A stretch of 64,000 nucleotides of DNA from Arthrobacter sp. H16F315 (lineage in GTDB: Bacteria > Actinomycetota > Actinomycetes > Actinomycetales > Micrococcaceae): the NCBI RefSeq assembly GCF_024124825.1, contig NZ_JAMXSS010000002.1:2542001-2606000 (forward strand), given 5' to 3'. This document shows, one piece after another, positions 59,267-64,000 of the stretch (within the stretch, counting starts at the first letter, position 1; every line of letters begins with the position of its first letter). The notes beneath the pieces were generated by a model. The model was not told the origin of the DNA. It made no database searches and saw only the letters and a program-made list of their open reading frames with translations. Position numbers and translations under genes: made by a program.

Positions 59267-60052
59267 CTAGGACGTCCGGGACGTGAGCCAGATGGTGAAG
59301 GCGATGATAACGCCGAGGCCGGCGATCCAGACAAACAGACCTTCCGACACCGGGCCCAGGGCGCCCAGATCAGCACCGCCGGGAGACCCGTTGGATTCGA
59401 TCTGCTTCAGGAAAGTGATGATGTCTCGCTTACCTTCGGGGGAAACGTTGGCATCGCTGAAGACCGGCATGTTCTGCGGGCCGGTGACCATTGCTTCGTA
59501 GATGTGCTTACCGGTGACGTCGGCCAGGGCCGGGGCGAACTTGCCACGGGTCAGGGCCCCTCCGGCAGCTGCGGCGTTGTGGCACATGGCGCAGTTTGTG
59601 CGGAACAGCTCGCCACCCTTGGCGGCGTCTCCCTTTTCATCGAGGACACCTGCCTCGGGAATGGACGGGCCGGGGCCGAGCGAGGCAACGTATGCGGAAA
59701 GCTGGTGGGTCTGCTCTTCGTTGAACTGGGCCGGCTTCTTGTACGCCTGCGGGCCGTTCATCTGCATGGGCATACGGCCCGTACCGACCTGGAAGTCGAC
59801 GGCTGCGGCGCCGACGCCTACCAGGGACGGTCCGGACTGGGATCCGCTAGCACCCATGCCGTGGCAGGTGGCGCAGTTGGCGGCGAAGAGCTTGCCGCCC
59901 TCCTCTGCATCGTTGGCGCTGAAGCTGGTGGTGGCCTTGGCCTGGTTGACGGTCGTGGCAACGGCGTACAGCCCACCAGTGACCAGGAGGCCCATCAGCA
60001 GCAGTGCAATTGCTGCCAGCGGGTGACGTCGCTTCTGCGAGAGTGCCTTCAC
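59267..60052 (-). CDS. qcrC: Cytochrome bc1 complex diheme cytochrome c subunit
   Basis: A 261-residue membrane-anchored cytochrome with two c-type heme motifs, CATCHGMG near residue 57 and CAMCHNAA near residue 157, an N-terminal transmembrane helix (AAIALLLMGLLVTGGLYAVA) and a C-terminal helix (GLFVWIAGLGVIIAFTIWL). Diheme QcrC is the actinobacterial form that replaces soluble cytochrome c and wires bc1 directly to the aa3 oxidase. It lies 86 bases after ctaE. Confidence 0.96.
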   Translation of the reverse strand: MKALSQKRRHPLAAIALLLMGLLVTGGLYAVATTVNQAKATTSFSANDAEEGGKLFAANCATCHGMGASGSQSGPSLVGVGAAAVDFQVGTGRMPMQMNGPQAYKKPAQFNEEQTHQLSAYVASLGPGPSIPEAGVLDEKGDAAKGGELFRTNCAMCHNAAAAGGALTRGKFAPALADVTGKHIYEAMVTGPQNMPVFSDANVSPEGKRDIITFLKQIESNGSPGGADLGALGPVSEGLFVWIAGLGVIIAFTIWLTSRTS

Positions 60053-60138
60053 GTGGTGGTTCCTTTATTCGATCGTGCGTTGGCTCCGGGAGCCGCTTCT
60101 TGAAATTCTACCTCTTGTAGAAAGAGTGGCAAGTGGTG

Positions 60139-60777
60139 CTACTTGAGGACATAGATGACCAGGAAGAGCCCGATCCAGACGACGTCAACGAAGTGCCAGT
60201 AATACGAGGTGACGATCGCTGAGGTCGCTTCGAAGTGGCCGAACTTCTTTGCCGCGAAGGACCGTCCCATAATGAGCAGGAAGGCAACCAGGCCGCCGAT
60301 AACGTGCAGGCCGTGGAACCCGGTGGTGATGTAGAACGCCGAGCCATAAGCGTTGGAGGAGAGGGAAACATGCTCGGAAACGAGCATGGCGTACTCGGTT
60401 GCCTGGCCGGCCACGAAGAAGGAACCCATGATGAAAGTCACGGTGAACCATTCGTTCATTCCCCAGCGGGTGAAGCTGAGGGGGCCGCCGCTTCGGCGCG
60501 GCTGAAGCCGCTCAGCGGCGAAGACGCCCATCTGGCAAGTAAAGGAACTGGCCACGAGGACGATCGTGTTGACGAGCGCAAAGGGAAAGTTGAGCTTGGC
60601 TGTCTCTTCGGCCCACATTTGTCCGGAAGTCGAACGGAGTGTGAAGTACATGGCGAAGAGACCGGCGAAGAACATCAACTCACTGGACAGCCAGACTACG
60701 GTTCCAACAGAAACCATGTTCGGGCGATTCAGCGTCGGGTGCGCCGGGGTACTGGGGGCATGGGTCGCAGATGTCAC
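60139..60777 (-). CDS. ctaE: Cytochrome c oxidase subunit III
   Basis: A 212-residue membrane protein of the oxidase subunit III family, with five to six helices, [20 protein letters not shown] near the N-terminus, the [10 protein letters not shown] motif and the closing [20 protein letters not shown]. The GTG at 60777 is preceded by CATAAT six bases upstream, with TTGGGC 18 bases before that, so the mRNA is probably leaderless. First gene of ctaE-qcrC-qcrA-qcrB; diverges from trpD. Confidence 0.95.
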   Translation of the reverse strand: MTSATHAPSTPAHPTLNRPNMVSVGTVVWLSSELMFFAGLFAMYFTLRSTSGQMWAEETAKLNFPFALVNTIVLVASSFTCQMGVFAAERLQPRRSGGPLSFTRWGMNEWFTVTFIMGSFFVAGQATEYAMLVSEHVSLSSNAYGSAFYITTGFHGLHVIGGLVAFLLIMGRSFAAKKFGHFEATSAIVTSYYWHFVDVVWIGLFLVIYVLK

Positions 60778-60783
60778 ATAGAC

Positions 60784-60789
60784 ATTATG
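60784..60789 (-). promoter_or_regulatory. Putative -10 box of leaderless ctaE
   Basis: CATAAT on the minus strand (five of six consensus positions) ends six bases before the GTG at 60777; TTGGGC at 60808-60813 is a reasonable -35. Confidence 0.55.
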
Positions 60790-60913
60790 TCTATAAAAGT
60801 CCCTGCTGCCCAACGCAAACCGCGTTTTGGGAGGACTTTTTCTACAAAGACGCGAATTCGGGCGGAAAAGTTCCCGGAGCGGTTCACATTGGTCATTGCG
60901 GTGCGCACCTCGA

Positions 60914-60919
60914 TAGCAT
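60914..60919 (+). promoter_or_regulatory. Putative -10 box of leaderless trpD
   Basis: TAGCAT ends six bases before the GTG at 60926; no ribosome binding site. TTGGTC at 60889-60894 is a possible -35 with 19-base spacing. Confidence 0.45.
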
Positions 60920-60925
60920 CGGAAC

Positions 60926-61984
60926 GTGACTTCTCAGGCATCTGCACAGGCGGCAGTCAACTCGTGGCCGCGGCTCATCAAGGCACTCATCGACGGTACC
61001 GATCTCACGGCCGGCAGCACCGAGTGGGCGATGAACTCGATCATGTCCGGGGAAGCGACGCCCGTCCAGGTTGCAGGCTTCCTCGTGGCCCTGCGTGCCA
61101 AGGGCGAGACCGTGGATGAACTCGTGGGCCTGGTGGCGGCCATGATCGCGAACGCGAGTCCCATGGACATCTCCGGGCAGAAGCTGGACATCGTCGGAAC
61201 CGGCGGTGACCAGCAGAACACCGTCAACATCTCCACCATGGCCGCACTGATTGCCGCCGGCGCCGGTGCCAAGGTGGTCAAGCACGGTAACCGTGCTGCC
61301 TCCTCGACCTCCGGGTCGGCGGACGTGCTTGAAGCCCTGGGTGTGCGGCTGGACCTGCCGATCCCTAGAGTGGCCCTTAACGCTGAGGAGGCAGGCATCA
61401 CCTTCTGCTTCGCCCAGGTGTTCCATCCGTCCATGCGCCACGCGGCCGTCGCCCGCCGTGAGCTCGGGGTCCCCACGGCGTTCAACTTCCTGGGTCCGAT
61501 GACCAACCCCGCTAACGTGCAGGCCTCAGCGGTCGGCGTCGCCAACGTGCGGATGGCTCCGCTGGTGGCGGGGGTGCTGGCCAAGCGCGGAAGCCGGGGC
61601 CTGGTGTTCCGCGGGAACGATGGACTGGACGAGCTGACCACTACCGGCCCGTCGCGGGTGTGGGAAATCAGGAACGGCGAGGTGACCGAGGAGATGTTCG
61701 ACCCGCGCGGGCTGGGCATCCGCCAGGCAACCCTTGAGGAGCTGCGCGGCGGGGACGCCGCGGCCAACGCCGCCGTCGTACGGTCCGTTCTCTCCGGTGC
61801 GCAGGGACCGGCCCGGGACGCTGCAATACTGAACGCTGCCGCCGGACTCGTGGCGTTTGATTTGGACGCGGCCGGCCCGTTCAACGAACGGATGGCCGCG
61901 GCCCTCAAGCGCGCGGAAGAGTCTGTCCAGTCCGGTGCTGCTACTGCCGTGCTTGACCGCTGGGTCGCACTCTCCCGCAACTGA
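60926..61984 (+). CDS. trpD: Anthranilate phosphoribosyltransferase
   Basis: Second step of tryptophan synthesis, joining anthranilate and PRPP. The 352-residue product has the PRPP-binding [17 protein letters not shown] near residue 90, [20 protein letters not shown], and [20 protein letters not shown]. The GTG at 60926 is six bases after TAGCAT. It stands alone, away from other trp genes, divergent from ctaE, an arrangement seen in related actinobacteria. Confidence 0.95.
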   Translation: MTSQASAQAAVNSWPRLIKALIDGTDLTAGSTEWAMNSIMSGEATPVQVAGFLVALRAKGETVDELVGLVAAMIANASPMDISGQKLDIVGTGGDQQNTVNISTMAALIAAGAGAKVVKHGNRAASSTSGSADVLEALGVRLDLPIPRVALNAEEAGITFCFAQVFHPSMRHAAVARRELGVPTAFNFLGPMTNPANVQASAVGVANVRMAPLVAGVLAKRGSRGLVFRGNDGLDELTTTGPSRVWEIRNGEVTEEMFDPRGLGIRQATLEELRGGDAAANAAVVRSVLSGAQGPARDAAILNAAAGLVAFDLDAAGPFNERMAAALKRAEESVQSGAATAVLDRWVALSRN

Positions 61985-62040
61985 CCCGCAGGCGTAACTG
62001 GCCCGCGGGCCGGCCCGTAAGCGGGCAAGCCGGCGGGAAC

Positions 62041-62322
62041 CTACTCTTCGAAGCCGAGTGCGAAGGCTGCGTCCAGGTCATGCTGTGAATAGGCTCGGAA
62101 GGCGATCTGGGTGGTGGTGTGCACCACTCCGGAGACCTTGGAGAGCCTGTCCGCAATAACGTCCGCGAGATCTTCATGCTTCGGAACCCGGGCGATCGCA
62201 ATGAGATCCCATTCGCCGGTCACGGAGTAGACCTCGCTGATCCCCTGGATAGCGGAGATTTCTTCCGCGGTTTCCGGGATGCGGGAAGCATCTGTTTTTA
62301 TCAGGACGAAAGCGGTGACCAC
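62041..62322 (-). CDS. Stand-alone Lrp/AsnC ligand-binding (RAM) domain protein
   Basis: A 93-residue protein consisting only of the Lrp/AsnC effector and oligomerisation domain (VTAFVLIKTDASRIPETAEE; YSVTGEWDLIAIARVP; VHTTTQIAFRAYSQHDLDAA). It has no DNA-binding helix-turn-helix. Such proteins may sense amino acids or form mixed oligomers with full-length Lrp regulators. The GTG at 62322 follows AAAGG on the minus strand. Its position next to trpD suggests, but does not show, an amino-acid link. Confidence 0.88.
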   Translation of the reverse strand: MVTAFVLIKTDASRIPETAEEISAIQGISEVYSVTGEWDLIAIARVPKHEDLADVIADRLSKVSGVVHTTTQIAFRAYSQHDLDAAFALGFEE

Positions 62323-62420
62323 GTGTGAGCCTTTCCGGATCTGTTGCGTCGTTGCCGGCCAACTTCAGCGCTCCTGTTGGGTGCTTCGGGGCCCCGGCCG
62401 TGCACTGCCAGCCTAGTCCA

Positions 62421-62861
62421 TTACGCCCGGCGACGGCGTGTGGTGAACCGCCGGACGCCGGCAGCTATCAGCCGGTATCCGAGGAGCAAAAGGCCCAGGC
62501 TGAGCAGGGCCACGATGATAAACGGCAGGACTACAGTTTGCCCTGTCACCGCCCGCAGGAGCATACCGACCGTCACCGCGCCGAGCCACACGGCGACGCC
62601 TGCGGGTGCCATGGACAAGGGCGAGCGCCAGAGTCGCAAGACCAGCCAGGCCAGGGCCGCTCCTGCGAGGAAAGGCCAGGCGGTGGCGAACACGCCGGTG
62701 ACAATGTCCCCGCGCTGATGGGCGTCCCGGCCGATGGCAGCGAAGAGCAGGATGAGTACGGCGTCGGCACCGGCGGCCAACACCGCTGAGCGCCGTGTCC
62801 GGGGCAGTGGAGGGCGGCCGGTACCGGAGGTCCGGGGGAGCGGGGACGTTGTGGAAGACAT
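62421..62861 (-). CDS. DUF3054 family membrane protein
   Basis: A 146-residue protein with four hydrophobic segments (AVLAAGADAVLILLFAAIG; GVFATAWPFLAGAALAWLVL; GVAVWLGAVTVGMLLRAVTG; VVLPFIIVALLSLGLLLLGY) and a basic tail. The DUF3054 family is of unknown function and common in actinobacteria. The ATG at 62861 is chosen because TAGGCT lies seven bases upstream, implying a leaderless mRNA; the longer open frame is not supported. Confidence 0.87.
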   Translation of the reverse strand: MSSTTSPLPRTSGTGRPPLPRTRRSAVLAAGADAVLILLFAAIGRDAHQRGDIVTGVFATAWPFLAGAALAWLVLRLWRSPLSMAPAGVAVWLGAVTVGMLLRAVTGQTVVLPFIIVALLSLGLLLLGYRLIAAGVRRFTTRRRRA

Positions 62862-63181
62862 GCTGCCAAGCCTAGCGGCGCTGTCGTTGAAGCCGGTTAT
62901 CAGCACCGGCCGGTTCAATGCGTCACAGCGGGGCTGCCTCCGGTGGGCTGGCTGGCGCGTGGAGAACGAGGCCGCTGGCTGGCGGAGTGCAGAACCGGGC
63001 GCAAATCTTGCCGCATGGCAGGTCGGCCTGCCGCACGCAAACGGCAGGGGAGTCCACCGGCCGCTAGGACCGAAGCGGGGGGACAGCGGCTTCCGGCTCC
63101 CGAAGCAGGGAGGGAATATCAGGGCCATGGTGTAGGTTGCAGTTTCGTTAGTTAAGCACGACAGAAAAGAGAAGGACTCCC
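62862..63181 (+). other. Intergenic region between DUF3054 and DUF4193 genes
   Basis: This 320-base divergent gap has no gene I can support. It contains the putative DUF3054 -10 box (62869-62874) at one end and TAGGTT (63133-63138), a candidate -10 for the DUF4193 gene with a short untranslated leader carrying GAGAAGGA, at the other. Confidence 0.5.
62869..62874 (-). promoter_or_regulatory. Putative -10 box of the leaderless DUF3054 gene
   Basis: TAGGCT on the minus strand is followed by seven bases and ATG at 62861. Confidence 0.4.
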
Positions 63182-63484
63182 GTGGCAACCGATTACGACG
63201 AAGTACGTTCCGACGTTAAGGAATCACAGGACCGCTCGTTGGAGGCGCTGCAGTCCGCGAACGCCCCGGATGCCCGCAGCGTTGTCCGCGAGCTGGACGA
63301 ATCCGATGCACTGGATGAAGGCATTACCCCCGGCGGTGAGTTTGTCGCCGAGGAACTCATTGTGCAGGTGATACCCCAGGCCGAGGATGAGTTCACCTGT
63401 TACTCGTGTTTTTTGGTCCGGCACCGGTCCCAGCTGGCACGCAAGAAAAACGGCCACTCGTACTGCACGGAGTGCGAAGGATAG
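63182..63484 (+). CDS. DUF4193 family zinc-ribbon-like protein
   Basis: A 100-residue acidic protein with a C-terminal four-cysteine motif, CYSC...CTEC (residues about 77-98), probably binding zinc, and the preceding FVAEELIVQVIPQAEDEFT. DUF4193 is an actinobacterial family without a settled function. The GTG at 63182 has GAGAAGGA upstream. Confidence 0.9.
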   Translation: MATDYDEVRSDVKESQDRSLEALQSANAPDARSVVRELDESDALDEGITPGGEFVAEELIVQVIPQAEDEFTCYSCFLVRHRSQLARKKNGHSYCTECEG

Positions 63485-63679
63485 GACGGCCGGGTACCGG
63501 CTGCCGGGGAGCGGCCCGCACCTTCGGTAGCGCTCGAAGCGGCCGTCCTTGGCGATATCTGAACCCTGGGTGTTGCGGCGCAACTGCGGCTCGCCGTGCA
63601 GGCCGAACGCGACTGCCGGGTAGCTGGATTTCGCTCCAGCTGTCGGGTAAAAGGATTGCCGAAGTGGCAGACTCCGGTT

Positions 63680-63916
63680 ATGAGCATCGAGCAGTGGTGG
63701 CCGAAGCTGGCACCCGCAACGCGGGACTGGCTGATTGAGAACAACGGCGGTGCCGTGCCGGCCGAGATGGTTGCCGAGATTACGCAGGCCGGTGGGGTCG
63801 TCGATTCCGAAGCATGGTGGTCTGGTGAGTACCGGGCCGGTGACTTCTATTTCTCCGACGAGGGTGTGGACTGGATCGAGGCCGTCGGCAATGGCGAAGT
63901 CCCCGAACCGCGCTGA
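63680..63916 (+). CDS. Small conserved-looking hypothetical protein
   Basis: A 78-residue acidic, Trp-rich protein (MSIEQWWPKLAPATRDWLIE; GVVDSEAWWSGEYRAGDFYF). No known domain is recognised and no signal peptide is present. The ATG at 63680 is preceded by CAGACT six bases upstream, which could be a -10 box of a leaderless mRNA. Coding potential looks real from residue composition, but the function is unknown. Confidence 0.6.
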   Translation: MSIEQWWPKLAPATRDWLIENNGGAVPAEMVAEITQAGGVVDSEAWWSGEYRAGDFYFSDEGVDWIEAVGNGEVPEPR

Positions 63917-64000
63917 AGGACGGAACGCAGGAGGATTCAGCCGGCAGCACATATCGCCGGCGCCCTTACTCCGGCAATTTGCCACTACTGGTGACGGTGA

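Noticed and set aside
62734..63155. Small plus-strand frames between DUF3054 and DUF4193 genes
   Set aside because: One is antisense to DUF3054 and the other is Arg/Gly/Ala-rich without start signals; the region is better read as a divergent promoter region.

Overview
The window is a high-GC, gene-dense chromosomal segment from an actinobacterium, most probably a member of the Micrococcaceae of the Arthrobacter/Pseudarthrobacter type. Support comes from the gene order (mihF-gmk-rpoZ-coaBC-metK-priA; comEA-comEC-holA-rpsT-lepA-hemW-hrcA-dnaJ-rsmE-phoH-ybeY-corC-era-leuA-recO-uppS; erpA-ctaCDF and ctaE-qcrCAB), many GTG and TTG starts, a diheme QcrC, and actinobacterial families such as DUF3043, DUF3054, DUF3097 and DUF4193. 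No insertion sequence, prophage, CRISPR array, tRNA or rRNA gene was seen.

Layout. 1-5.9 kb: end of mihF, then gmk, rpoZ, coaBC, metK and a frameshifted priA. 6.2-9.1 kb (minus): aldo/keto reductase, alpha/beta hydrolase and glycosyltransferase operon. 9.2-14.5 kb: a SorC-type regulator facing glpD-glpF-glpK. 14.5-17.4 kb: a large nested inverted repeat, a leucine leader peptide with terminator, and leuS. 17.5-26.9 kb: DegV protein, comEA, comEC, holA, rpsT, a PemK/MazF-like gene, lepA and hemW. 27-36.8 kb: DUF4870 and DUF3097 genes, CIRCE-controlled hrcA-dnaJ-rsmE, a GerMN lipoprotein, and phoH-ybeY-corC-era. 36.9-44.2 kb: LCP protein, M13 peptidase, a second leucine leader with leuA, recO and uppS. 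44.2-49.4 kb: a decayed hydrolase copy, an intact paralogue and an FAD dehydrogenase (minus), then pyrD and a DUF3043 gene. 49.5-64 kb: M20 peptidase, erpA, the cytochrome oxidase/bc1 genes split around ptsH and a DasR-like regulator, then trpD, a stand-alone Lrp ligand domain, DUF3054, DUF4193 and a small hypothetical gene.

How the genes work together. GlpF, GlpK and GlpD form a complete glycerol uptake and oxidation route. CtaC/D/E/F and QcrA/B/C together encode the cytochrome bcc-aa3 branch. leuA (leucine synthesis) and leuS (leucine charging) are each preceded by a short reading frame rich in Leu codons and beginning Met-Arg-Ala, so leucine supply and use appear to be controlled in parallel. 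ptsH and the neighbouring GntR gene share an intergenic dre-like operator, which points to DasR-type control by amino-sugar metabolites.

Two cross-cutting observations. First, at least ten otherwise normal genes (including priA, pyrD and hemW) carry single-base frameshifts, nearly all in G/C homopolymers, some inside CCCCGGGG. This looks like uncorrected sequencing error more than real decay, so frameshifted genes are annotated across both frames. Second, about a dozen genes have a TANNNT hexamer ending 6-7 bases (in two cases 3-6) before the start codon and no ribosome binding site, which suggests leaderless mRNAs. No wholly new multi-gene system was recognised. The paired leucine leaders, the dre-like site, the nested palindrome after glpK and the intergenic repeat near 56.2 kb are the most interesting signals.
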